Below, piece by piece: positions 17,827-26,166 of a DNA stretch of 64,000 bases. The notes below the pieces were generated by a model that did not search any database, was not told where the DNA came from, and saw only the letters and a program-made list of their open reading frames with translations. Source of the stretch: JBBTCX01 sp964494205 (GTDB lineage: Bacteria; Planctomycetota; Phycisphaerae; UBA1845). Position numbers and translations under genes: made by a program. Positions within the stretch are counted from its first letter, which is position 1. Every line of letters begins with the position of its first letter. The DNA lies in the NCBI GenBank assembly GCA_964494205.1, contig CAZBRD010000014.1, forward strand, positions 75,408 to 139,407, in the 5' to 3' direction.

Positions 17827-18399
17827 GTGACGTCTCCCCTCGGTGATGACCCCATTCGAACCGCACGCTCTTTCACGCCGCCAAGCGGTTTGTGTCAGTG
17901 CGTGGCACTACCTCATAGACCCTTTGTGAATCGCCGAACTATTTTTGGGGTATGAAAAATCAGGCCGTGTGGGCTCGAATCGCCCGATGGGGCATGGATT
18001 TCCTTTGTCGTGCGTGATGGATTACGCGAGGAAGGAATCCGTTGGGGAAGACGCTGAGAGTGTAATCGGATTCGTGTTTGTTCCACGCGATCGCGACACG
18101 CCGCTCGACAAAGCCTCCAAGCCTCGGTCTGACATCGCGCGGGAAGGTGCTCGCCGATACGGTCGGCGCGTGGCCGCTTCGCAACGGCCACATTTCACGC
18201 ATTGCGTGAAGGCAGAATAACTGTTTCCCCTCCCCGTGCGGAACTCACCGCATACACAGAGGATGTAAGATATAACGTTACAAGAGGCAAGAATTGCCCG
18301 AATTCCGGGAGGTAGTTATCGGGTTTGCGTTGGGATGAATACAAGCATTAGAATGCGAATTACCTCTCGTCGCTGTCATTTAATTATGGAGCCTTCGCC
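17827..18399. other. Intergenic region
   Basis: 573 bases between two divergent genes. The short frames in it lack ribosome sites and recognisable sequence. A small palindrome TTCACGC-ATT-GCGTGAA lies at about 18194-18210. Promoters for both flanking genes are expected here, but none could be assigned with confidence. Confidence 0.4.
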
Positions 18400-21300
18400 G
18401 TGACGCATTGGATGTGTCAAATCGTACTCTTCGCGGCGCTACTAGCGCATCCAAGAACGCAAACAACACCGATGGTTCCATTTCGCGAAATCGAAACCAT
18501 CGTCAACAAGCCCAGCGAAATTCCGGATATTCGCTGGCCACTCTATTCAACAACCGGTGAACTTCGCAGGTACGATCTCAGGAATGGACGCATACTGGCA
18601 AGTGAATTGTCGGGGCCAACTGGCGAACTCATCTATAGCAATACGGGACAACCACAGGTTTTCCCATTGGGCGAGCTGGGCTTTGACAACACCGTTGCTG
18701 ACGACCTGAAGCCGATTTGCATTACGTCAGATCTCACCTGGATTGAGATCGCGGTGACCGGCATGGGCGACGGAACCGGTCCCGGGTTCGACATTGAAAT
18801 TGAACTGTTCGAGAGCTGCCCCAGTGTAGGTGGAACGCCGATCGCGGGCACGTATTACAATACAGTTCTTCCGGACGATGGCGATTTTCTTGTTGTCCTT
18901 GACCTTAGCGATCACCCGGTATCGATTCACGGAACGGTATGGCTCCAAGTGCATTCGACTTCCCCTAATGCCGGCTGGCTGTTCGGCGGGATGCCGGATG
19001 TTGGCACTTCAGACGATCGAGTCGATCTAATTCCGTTCAGTTGCAGCACCTATTTCGGCGGGTGCCCTCCGAAAGGGTCCGCTTGCGCTAACGGGTATGT
19101 CGTGATGTATGGAATCAATTGCGTAGCGCAACACCTTGCTTATCGAGCTGACATCCTGTCGGCGTTTTTCACGCCATTGAACCTCGACGAACGAATTGCC
19201 GACGACATCGTGCCGATCAGAGCCCCGGGGGATTTGTGTTCCCTTACCGCGTGGATCGTTCGAACCGCCGGTCTGGACGGCCCTTATGTGATGCACGTTG
19301 AAATTTGGTCGAATGACGAAATATTGGATAGACCAAACGCACCTGTCCTCGGCGCGATGCGAGATCATCCGGGAATTGGAAACGGGTTTCGCGATGAATC
19401 TGAACTCATTTTTGAGCCACCCGTTGAAATTCCTAGTTCAAAGTTTTGGGTAGTTTATGACGTGGATGGAAACGAAGCAGGGCCGACTCTAGTGGGCGCG
19501 GCTCCTCAGATCGGTTCGAGTGGCGATTGCTACGCGAAGTTCGGCGACCCGACTCTCGGAGAGTGGAGCGGTTGCGAATGGAATTTCGGCGGCTGCCCGT
19601 TCGCACCGTGTGGGACATTTGAAAATCTGATTTGGTGCGGCGGGCCTGAAGCATGGGGCGCGTGTTGCGACGACGGACCATCCGGTGAAGACACGTGTTT
19701 TGAACACGTACCACAATCGCTTTGCCATGGTCGATTTGTTGAGGCGACCGCCTGCGATCCCGATCCCTTTGATCCGCCGTGCGGCACGGCTGCCTGTTGT
19801 CGACCGGACAACGTCTGCGTGAGCCTATCGCCTATGGAATGTGAAGAGGCAAATGGCTATTGGGACATAGGGCATCTTTGCGGCGATGATGGTTACAGCT
19901 GTCCTCGAATTGAATGCACGACAGCTACAAATTCATGCGACGATACAAACCCGATGCACGGTGGATGTAATGATGTCGCGTGTTGCGAGATTGTTTGCGA
20001 AATTGAGGAAGCCTGCTGCACCGAAGCGTGGGATTCTTCGTGTGTGAGCCTCTACCACCGGCATTGTCCGCCCGATTCATGCGAAGGCGCTGTGATGGTG
20101 ACGTGCAATGACAGTGTTATCCTCGACAACACGCTGGCCACTGACAGTTTGAGCGATCCGGGGTTTAGTTGTCATAACAGTTCAATTCCAGAAAGTTTTG
20201 GATCGGTTTGGGCCAAATTCATACCCACCGAATCCACGGCTATGATTCGGACCTGTAACAGCCCATCGCCGGCGGATGATTCAGTTATCTCACTCTATTC
20301 GGGCGCGTGCGGTGACCTCATCGAAATCGCATGCAGCGATGACGTCATTGGTTGTCACCCCGTTACGAACTTCAATTCCGTCATTTGTGCCAACGACTTA
20401 GTCCCAGGTGCGACCTATTATGTTCAGCTCGCGTCGCGGACCAATGCGGATCGTGGACCGTACAACCTAGAAGTCCAATGCCCTGCACCAGCAAATTGTG
20501 GACCTCCTATGCGGCCAGCGAACGATGATTGTGCGGACGCGATTCCGATTGATGAGGGCGTCCATCCATTCACTAGCGTGAACTCGACAACTGATGGTCC
20601 TCTATTGCCTGCGCCTACTTGCAACGAAGGATTCGACCATGATTTAGCGTATGACGTCTGGTTTAGGTACACCGCGCCCGGTCACGGGTTCGCCACTATT
20701 GATCTGTGCTCGGAAACTGATTTCGATTCTGGAATTGCTGTTTATGAAGGGTGCCAGTGTCCGGCACAAACGGCGAATACGATTGCATGCAATGACGACG
20801 GATGTCCGCCGGAAGAGCCCGAGGTTGGCGGAGCGTCGCGGGTTACGTTCGAAGCAACGCACGGACAATGCTACAAAATTCGAGTGGGTGGGTATGGGCC
20901 GTTCGCAACGGGTTCCGGTGAAATCGCTATTTCGTTTGTGTTTATCGATGGCGGCTGTCCCGATGGAGGCGTCACGTTTATCAACCCGTTGAACGGTACG
21001 GTGGATGCGCGACAACCGCATTCTCCAAGCAACCTTGTTCCGCTGCAGGGAATTTCTAGTTTTGGCGTTCATGCGCCGGCGGGTGCGGACGCATCTTGCT
21101 GGCGAATGTGCGAGACAAGTTCGTTTGGAAGCCCTAACTCTATTTCGAGCGTGGCGGACAATGGGAATGGTTCCTACACCATCCATCTCGCGCGACCATT
21201 GACGCCGGGGGCTGCGACACGAATTTCCTACACGCCGATGTCCGGACCTTCAACCACAGGCACGTTCTATGCTCACCCTGCCAACGTTAACGGTGACAAC

Positions 21301-21516
21301 ATCGCGAACCCGCTCGACATTCTGCGAATCATCGATTGCCTCAACGGAATTCAACCGAATGTCAATTGCCCGCACGGAATTTACAGTCGCGACATCGACC
21401 AAAGCGGAGTTTTCAATCCCGCAGACATCCTACGTGTGATCGACCTGCTGAACGGGGCCGATCTGTTTGATGTTTGGAATGGGACAACGTTACCTACCAA
21501 TACTTGTATTCCATAA
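18400..21516 (+). CDS. Large secreted Cys-rich protein with C-terminal dockerin type I repeat
   Basis: 1038 residues. A GTG start at 18400 has GGAG 8 bases upstream; ATG 18412 is an alternative. A short signal peptide (CQIVLFAALLAHP) is followed by beta-rich segments. Cys modules (WGACCDD, AACCRPDNVC, CCEIVCEIEEACCTEAWDSSC) typical of planctomycete secreted proteins come next. Two similar jelly-roll-like segments then follow (GSVWAKFIPTESTAMIRTC; DVWFRYTAPGHGFATIDLC). The C-terminus is a dockerin pair: NVNGDNIANPLDILRIIDCLNG and DIDQSGVFNPADILRVIDLLNG, each with a D-x-[DN]-x-[DSN] calcium loop and a hydrophobic helix. The partner cohesin is unknown; the protein at 3981-5726 has a cohesin-like region. 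Confidence 0.8.
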   Translation: MTHWMCQIVLFAALLAHPRTQTTPMVPFREIETIVNKPSEIPDIRWPLYSTTGELRRYDLRNGRILASELSGPTGELIYSNTGQPQVFPLGELGFDNTVADDLKPICITSDLTWIEIAVTGMGDGTGPGFDIEIELFESCPSVGGTPIAGTYYNTVLPDDGDFLVVLDLSDHPVSIHGTVWLQVHSTSPNAGWLFGGMPDVGTSDDRVDLIPFSCSTYFGGCPPKGSACANGYVVMYGINCVAQHLAYRADILSAFFTPLNLDERIADDIVPIRAPGDLCSLTAWIVRTAGLDGPYVMHVEIWSNDEILDRPNAPVLGAMRDHPGIGNGFRDESELIFEPPVEIPSSKFWVVYDVDGNEAGPTLVGAAPQIGSSGDCYAKFGDPTLGEWSGCEWNFGGCPFAPCGTFENLIWCGGPEAWGACCDDGPSGEDTCFEHVPQSLCHGRFVEATACDPDPFDPPCGTAACCRPDNVCVSLSPMECEEANGYWDIGHLCGDDGYSCPRIECTTATNSCDDTNPMHGGCNDVACCEIVCEIEEACCTEAWDSSCVSLYHRHCPPDSCEGAVMVTCNDSVILDNTLATDSLSDPGFSCHNSSIPESFGSVWAKFIPTESTAMIRTCNSPSPADDSVISLYSGACGDLIEIACSDDVIGCHPVTNFNSVICANDLVPGATYYVQLASRTNADRGPYNLEVQCPAPANCGPPMRPANDDCADAIPIDEGVHPFTSVNSTTDGPLLPAPTCNEGFDHDLAYDVWFRYTAPGHGFATIDLCSETDFDSGIAVYEGCQCPAQTANTIACNDDGCPPEEPEVGGASRVTFEATHGQCYKIRVGGYGPFATGSGEIAISFVFIDGGCPDGGVTFINPLNGTVDARQPHSPSNLVPLQGISSFGVHAPAGADASCWRMCETSSFGSPNSISSVADNGNGSYTIHLARPLTPGAATRISYTPMSGPSTTGTFYAHPANVNGDNIANPLDILRIIDCLNGIQPNVNCPHGIYSRDIDQSGVFNPADILRVIDLLNGADLFDVWNGTTLPTNTCIP

Positions 21517-21585
21517 GTTGGCAATGCTTGCTTTAGTTTAGCTAACCAAATGGTCTCAACTGGAGTGTTGAATGATGCCTTCGTG

Positions 21586-21664
21586 CGTCCTACGGACGCT
21601 ATTCAAGTGATGGTCATCGCACCAGAGGCTGAAGCCTCTGGCAACTATCGTGCGCCCTACGGGC
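21586..21664. repeat. Palindrome cluster of the 14-kb island type
   Basis: CGTCC-TAC-GGACG (21586-21598), CCAGAGGCT-GA-AGCCTCTGG (21622-21641) and GCCC-TAC-GGGC (21654-21664), in the 165-base gap between convergent genes. The CC-TAC-GG centre is the same as in the island at 14160-14915. It may also act as a transcript end for both genes. Confidence 0.6.
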
Positions 21665-21681
21665 GAAACGCACACGTAAAA

Positions 21682-22278
21682 CTACAAGTGTTCTGGTTCT
21701 AATTCTTCCGCAGGAACATCGGGGGCGGGTTTTTTGAGGTACTTCACGTAGACCCATGCGAGGGTGCCAATGGCGATGACGGCTGCTAGTGCCCAGAGTT
21801 CGTACTTCTTGAAGTCATCGATCAGCGTTGCGAGCACTTCGCCGAAGACGTATCCGCCTGTCGTTACGGTCACAACCCAGATCACGGCGCCTGTGATGTT
21901 GAGCACTAGGAACCGCAGCGGTGAGAAGCGGCTCGCGCCGATGACGAACGGGGTGATGTTGCGCAGGCCGTAGAAAAAGCGAAAGCTGAGGATGACCCAG
22001 AACTGGTGCTTTTTCAGTCGCGACTTCACCCAGCGGGCGCGGCGCTGCCACTTGGGACGCGTGCTGAGGAATCGCTGGCCACGCGTGTAGCCGAGAAGGA
22101 AGAACAACTGATCGCTCAGGACTGTGGCAGTGAACGCACAGAGCATGACCCACGGCAGATACAGGTAGCCACGATGTGCGGCGAACCCGGCGAGGACGAC
22201 GATCGTTTCGCCTTCCAGGAAGGAACCAATGAAGAGTGCGATGTATCCGTAGTTTTGGATCAGTGATTCAAGTGACAA
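21682..22278 (-). CDS. DedA family membrane protein
   Basis: 198 residues from a TTG start preceded by AAGAGG. The family signature is complete: an N-terminal re-entrant segment (YIALFIGSFLEGETIVVLAGF), the GYTRGQRF loop, F-x-R-F-x-GLRN (RFFYGLRNITPFVIGASRF), and C-terminal membrane helices (GAVIWVVTVTTGGYVFGE; LWALAAVIAIGTLAWVYV). DedA/VTT-domain proteins are inner-membrane lipid scramblase or transporter-like proteins linked to undecaprenyl-phosphate or phospholipid recycling. The exact substrate is not inferable here. Confidence 0.9.
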   Translation of the reverse strand: MSLESLIQNYGYIALFIGSFLEGETIVVLAGFAAHRGYLYLPWVMLCAFTATVLSDQLFFLLGYTRGQRFLSTRPKWQRRARWVKSRLKKHQFWVILSFRFFYGLRNITPFVIGASRFSPLRFLVLNITGAVIWVVTVTTGGYVFGEVLATLIDDFKKYELWALAAVIAIGTLAWVYVKYLKKPAPDVPAEELEPEHL

Positions 22279-22367
22279 AACAAACCTCTTGAATCGGACA
22301 ATCTCGTGACTAGGCGAAGCCTCTGTTACCAGATCAAGAGATCGAGACCAAGGAGCCCCTCACCCTA

Positions 22368-22390
22368 CCCTCTCCCCAATGGGGAGAGGG
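22368..22390. repeat. Perfect GC-rich hairpin
   Basis: CCCTCTCCCC-AAT-GGGGAGAGGG, ten paired bases, located between the SGNH hydrolase gene and the DedA gene on the minus strand. There is no T-run, so it is more likely a dispersed repeat than a standard terminator. Confidence 0.6.
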
Positions 22391-22428
22391 AACTCATTCC
22401 TAAGGACCATCTCATTATTCAACGAATC

Positions 22429-23487
22429 CTACTTCCACTCTGACGACCAAGCGGCCCACATGGCGTCGGCGAAAAGGCGATGCGCTTTGACGTTCGGGTG
22501 TGCGTCCATCCCGTTAACGACCAGCGTTCTCGGATCCTGTCCCGCGATGCTACTTCGCAGGTCGACCACCGCGACGCCCTGACTTTGCAGAAACTGTCGC
22601 ATCTGTTCGTGCAGGCGATCGCGATCGAACTTCGTGCCGCCGACGCGAATGAATGGAAGCAGCGCGACGCGAAATGTCACACCGCGCTCGGTGCAGGCAT
22701 CTCGCATGGCTATCAGTTGTTGCTGGTGCAACGACCAGAACCGCGGGGTTGCGTAGCCATCGGCGATCCAATCGTGGTAATTCATCACCGTGGGCACGCG
22801 GGGCACGACGATCGTGCGGAACATCCAATCGACCAGGGCCGAACTGTCGGGATTGAACCAGCTTGATTCCGGTGGACGAGTGGGGTTGAAGCCCTGCTCG
22901 CGCGGCAGGAGCTTCTCGATGTCGTTGAAAACATAACAGAGAACAATCTCGTCGGCGTGGTAACGATCGATCACGTCCTTGATCGGGACAAGCTGGTCAC
23001 CCGTTCCCCAGCCGGGGATCGCGACATTCATGACCTCAAAGCGAGCACCTTTCTCCTTATTCAGGCGGGCTCCAATCTGATCCGCAAACCGATCTGCGAC
23101 GTTCTCGACACCCCAGCCATAGGTGAACGAGTCGCCGACGAAAGCGATGCGACGAACGCCGGCTGGTTTTTCAAACTTCCACTCATCGTCGCGGCAACGG
23201 AATGAATTCAAATGGGCGTGCAGAGCGAACCACTTCCGGGCGGGCAACGAAACACCAAACGAATCCGTCCGCACGGAGATGAATCGCAGGTACGATTCCG
23301 CGGACATAGCGACAACGCCCAACATGCAGCAGCAGATCAATACATTACCCAATACTAATCGCAGTCGCGGCTGTTTTGCTTTGGGGAAGAATTGAAAGAA
23401 GCACCAGGTGTGAACGATCAACGAAATGAGCATCAGCCAGAGAACGGCGTAGTCGCCGAGGTAGCCGTACATTCCGCCGAAAGGCAT
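22429..23487 (-). CDS. Membrane-anchored SGNH/GDSL-type hydrolase
   Basis: 352 residues. Two N-terminal membrane segments (YAVLWLMLISLIVHTWCFF; LVLGNVLICCCMLGVVAM) are followed by an SGNH hydrolase domain. Block I is AFVGDSFTYGWGV (nucleophile Ser near residue 117), block II GWGTGDQ, block III CYVFNDIEKL, and block V DAHPNVKAHRLFADAMW supplies the Asp-x-x-His pair near residue 335. The family removes or transfers acyl groups, often on envelope polysaccharides. The ATG shares its A with the nadC stop (TGATG), so translation is probably coupled to nadC. Confidence 0.8.
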   Translation of the reverse strand: MPFGGMYGYLGDYAVLWLMLISLIVHTWCFFQFFPKAKQPRLRLVLGNVLICCCMLGVVAMSAESYLRFISVRTDSFGVSLPARKWFALHAHLNSFRCRDDEWKFEKPAGVRRIAFVGDSFTYGWGVENVADRFADQIGARLNKEKGARFEVMNVAIPGWGTGDQLVPIKDVIDRYHADEIVLCYVFNDIEKLLPREQGFNPTRPPESSWFNPDSSALVDWMFRTIVVPRVPTVMNYHDWIADGYATPRFWSLHQQQLIAMRDACTERGVTFRVALLPFIRVGGTKFDRDRLHEQMRQFLQSQGVAVVDLRSSIAGQDPRTLVVNGMDAHPNVKAHRLFADAMWAAWSSEWK

Positions 23488-24371
23488 CAGATGCGCTCCA
23501 GTGAGATGTCGAGGGCGGTGGCTGAGTGCGTGATCGCGCCGACTGATATTCGCTCGACACCGGTTTCGGCGATGGCTCGCACCGTGGTGAGGTTCACGCC
23601 GCCCGATGCTTCGAGCTCCACCTTGCCGCGTAGGCCGAATGAGTCGCGCATTTCGACGGCCTCGCGAAGTCGATCAACGTCGAAGTTATCAAGAAGGATG
23701 ATGTCGATGCCAACTACGGAAAGCAGCGCTTCGACCTGATCGAGCGAGTCGGCTTCGATTTCAACAAAGGATGGCTTCTTGCCGGTCGCGCTAAGTTGGT
23801 TGAGCAGTTCGAAGACGAAGGAGGCGAGTTGTCGAACGGGGACACCCGCCAGGTGGTTGTCCTTAATCAGGACTGCATCGAACAGACCTTCGCGGTGATT
23901 TCGTCCTCCGCCGCAACGCACCGCGTATTTTTCGAGTTTCCGCCAGCCGGGAGTTGTCTTGCGAGTGTCATAGATGGCGGCGGATGTGCCGGCGATCGCG
24001 TCGACATAGCGGCGGGTGATCGTCGCGACGCCGGACAGTCGTTGAAGAAAGTTGAGCAGGACGCGTTCGGCTGAGAGCACGGTCGCAAGCGGTCCGCGGA
24101 TGGTCGCGATTGATTTGGGGACTTCTTTGATGGCCAAGCCGTCGACGACGCCCGGTTCCCACGTGATGGATAGCGATTCGTTGTACGCTTCGAGAATGGT
24201 CGCGGCGATTTCGCAGCCGGCCACGACGCCGGCGCTTTTCACCAAAACGGAAAAGGTAGAGGCAACTTCGCCGTTGGGGAGCAAGGTTGACGAGAGATCG
24301 CCGTCGCCAAGGTCTTCGGCCCGGGCCATCGCGATAAGTTGTCGTACGCTTTGATCGTCGCGCAGCTGCAT
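23487..24371 (-). CDS. nadC: Nicotinate-nucleotide pyrophosphorylase (carboxylating)
   Basis: Quinolinate phosphoribosyltransferase, making nicotinate mononucleotide from quinolinate and PRPP in NAD synthesis. The start is set at ATG 24371, giving 294 residues, the usual family length. The longer open frame to 24497 runs through a repeat and has no family sequence. Motifs: ARAEDLGDGDLSS at the N-terminus, NFLQRLSGVATITRRYVDAI, YDTRKTTPGWRKLEKYAVRCGGGRNHR with the substrate-binding Arg/His/Lys residues, LIKDNHLAG, VEIEADSLDQ, ILLDNF, and LEASGGVNLTTVRAIAETGVERISVG. The ribosome site is weak. Confidence 0.95.
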   Translation of the reverse strand: MQLRDDQSVRQLIAMARAEDLGDGDLSSTLLPNGEVASTFSVLVKSAGVVAGCEIAATILEAYNESLSITWEPGVVDGLAIKEVPKSIATIRGPLATVLSAERVLLNFLQRLSGVATITRRYVDAIAGTSAAIYDTRKTTPGWRKLEKYAVRCGGGRNHREGLFDAVLIKDNHLAGVPVRQLASFVFELLNQLSATGKKPSFVEIEADSLDQVEALLSVVGIDIILLDNFDVDRLREAVEMRDSFGLRGKVELEASGGVNLTTVRAIAETGVERISVGAITHSATALDISLERI

Positions 24372-24423
24372 GGGTCTATTCTGGCATGGACCTGCAGCGG
24401 AAGCTACCGGGCATGGCGGCGAT

Positions 24424-24485
24424 GCACTTGGCCATGCCACCCCGCGTATTCGCCACATACCGGCACTGCGGCTTGACCGTGTGAG
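24424..24485. repeat. Interspersed repeat, degraded copy 3
   Basis: CTTGGCCATGCCACCCCG (about 24429-24446) and GCGGCTTGACCGTG (24470-24482) resemble the two intact copies near 5.8 and 13.9 kb. It lies between the divergent nadC and gcvT genes. Confidence 0.4.
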
Positions 24486-24549
24486 CCAAATCTGCAAACT
24501 CTGACGAGTTGCCGAGCTTGAATCGATTGCAGGTTATTGGAGTTTTTCC

Positions 24550-25656
24550 ATGCAAACCACCGCGACGCTACTTCGTACGCCGCTTTATGATGCCCACGTC
24601 GCGTTTGGCGCACGCATGGTCGATTTTGCCGGATGGGAGATGCCGGTTTCGTTCAGCGGCATCAACGAGGAACATGTTCATACGCGTACTTCGTGTAGCG
24701 TGTTTGACGTTTCGCACATGGGACGACTTACACTGGTTGGCAAGGATTGCGAGTCCTTTCTCAATCGCATCTGCACGCGGAACGTCGCCAACGCCGAGGT
24801 TGGCCGGTCGTACTATTCCCATGTCTGTCGTGAGGACGGCGGAATCCTTGACGATGTGATCGTCTCTCGATTTGAAACCGAATGGGGTGTCGTCTGCAAC
24901 GCTTCGAACCGCGATAAGATCGTCGGCTGGCTCAATCGCCACTCACGAGGCCTCGACGTCAAACTTTCCGACGACACGCTGGCTACGGCCATGCTGGCGA
25001 TCCAGGGTCCGAAGACGCTGGAACTTGCCAAGCAGCTGACGGGCTCCGACTTCTCTTCGCTCAAGCGGTATCGGCTGACCGTTCGCGAACTGATGGATGC
25101 CAAGCTCATCGTCTATCGTAGTGGGTATACGGGCGAAGATGGTCTCGAAATAGTGTTGCCTGCGGGACTGGTCAAATTGTTTCTTCCGCAACTGCTCGGG
25201 ACTACAGAGAGTCCGCACCCGATCATCAAACCCGCGGGACTCGGCGCTCGCGATACACTGCGTGTGGAAGCGGCGATGCCGTTGTATGGGCACGAGTTGA
25301 CGGAAGATTGGGATTCGCTTACAGCAGGTCAGGCGTGGTGTGTGGACCTGAGCAAGGACTTCATCGGCGCGGAGCCTATGCGGCGACTGAAAGATAAGGG
25401 TCTTCCCAAACAGATGGTGGGCCTGGAGCTTGAGGGCCGTCGCATTGCGCGGCAACATTACAAGGTATTTGACGGCAGCCGCGAAGTCGGCGAAATAACC
25501 AGCGGGACGCTCAGCCCGACGCTGGGCAAGAGTATCGCGATGGCCTTTGTCGGCACCGAGAAGTCGACCGAGGGAACCGGGCTGGAAGTTGAAATCAGCG
25601 GCAAGCGCGTACCTGCGAAGGTCGTTAAGCTGCCGTTCTACAAACGCGCGTCTTAG
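24550..25656 (+). CDS. gcvT: Aminomethyltransferase (glycine cleavage T protein)
   Basis: 368 residues; GGAG lies 9 bases before the ATG. The T protein takes the aminomethyl group from lipoyl-GcvH, releasing ammonia and forming methylene-tetrahydrofolate. Family motifs: LYDAHVAFGARMVDFAGWEMPV at the N-terminus, SVFDVSHMGRL with the catalytic Asp region at about residue 95-105, GGILDDVIVSR, YRSGYTGEDGLEIVLP, GLGARDTLRVEAAMPLYGHEL, and the C-terminal GEITSGTLSPTLGKSIAMAFV. It is followed by gcvH after 32 bases. No gcvP gene is in the window. Confidence 0.96.
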   Translation: MQTTATLLRTPLYDAHVAFGARMVDFAGWEMPVSFSGINEEHVHTRTSCSVFDVSHMGRLTLVGKDCESFLNRICTRNVANAEVGRSYYSHVCREDGGILDDVIVSRFETEWGVVCNASNRDKIVGWLNRHSRGLDVKLSDDTLATAMLAIQGPKTLELAKQLTGSDFSSLKRYRLTVRELMDAKLIVYRSGYTGEDGLEIVLPAGLVKLFLPQLLGTTESPHPIIKPAGLGARDTLRVEAAMPLYGHELTEDWDSLTAGQAWCVDLSKDFIGAEPMRRLKDKGLPKQMVGLELEGRRIARQHYKVFDGSREVGEITSGTLSPTLGKSIAMAFVGTEKSTEGTGLEVEISGKRVPAKVVKLPFYKRAS

Positions 25657-25688
25657 GACGCAGGATGACTCGAAACACGGAGGCGACC

Positions 25689-26075
25689 ATGAACATCCCC
25701 ATAGATCGTAAGTACTCGGAATCACATGAGTGGTTTATCAACGAAGGTGACATCGTCACCATCGGCATCTCGCAGTTTGCGGCCGACGAACTGACGGACA
25801 TCACCTACGTCGAGCTGCCGCAAGTGGGTGCGGCGTTCAAGGTTGGCGACGCCTTCGGCGAGGTTGAATCCGTAAAGGCGACCTCCGAGATCTTCACGGC
25901 TGTCGCGGGCAAGGTGCTGGAGGTTAATAAATCGCTCAAGGAGCATCCTGAGCAGATCAATGACGACGCCTTCGACGAAGGCTGGCTAATCAAACTGAAA
26001 GCCGATTCTCTAGAGCCGCTGGCGGGCCTTATGGATGCAAAGGAATATAAGATTTTCCTAAAGAACAATCGATAG
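25689..26075 (+). CDS. gcvH: Glycine cleavage H protein
   Basis: 128 residues from ATG 25689 with GGAGG five bases upstream (an ATG at 25665 would add eight unlikely residues). It is the lipoyl carrier of the glycine cleavage system. The lipoylated Lys is in the hairpin VESVKATSEIF (about residue 62). SHEWF at the N-terminus, GDAFGEVESVKA and the acidic C-terminal FDEGWLIKL are all standard. It is probably co-transcribed with gcvT. Confidence 0.96.
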   Translation: MNIPIDRKYSESHEWFINEGDIVTIGISQFAADELTDITYVELPQVGAAFKVGDAFGEVESVKATSEIFTAVAGKVLEVNKSLKEHPEQINDDAFDEGWLIKLKADSLEPLAGLMDAKEYKIFLKNNR

Positions 26076-26166
26076 AAGAGAGTCTCGAAACCGATGCGAA
26101 TCTCACCTCCCAATACCGCCGATAATTACTTTGCTGCCAATGGAGGCACGCGGAGGTTGAGTTCGT

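Noticed and set aside
17945..18220. 91-codon plus-strand ORF in the gap before the dockerin protein
   Set aside because: It has no ribosome site or recognisable composition, and a small palindrome lies across its end.
24372..24497. N-terminal extension of nadC up to 24497
   Set aside because: The extra residues have no similarity to NadC and are encoded by the degraded interspersed repeat; ATG 24371 gives the normal length.
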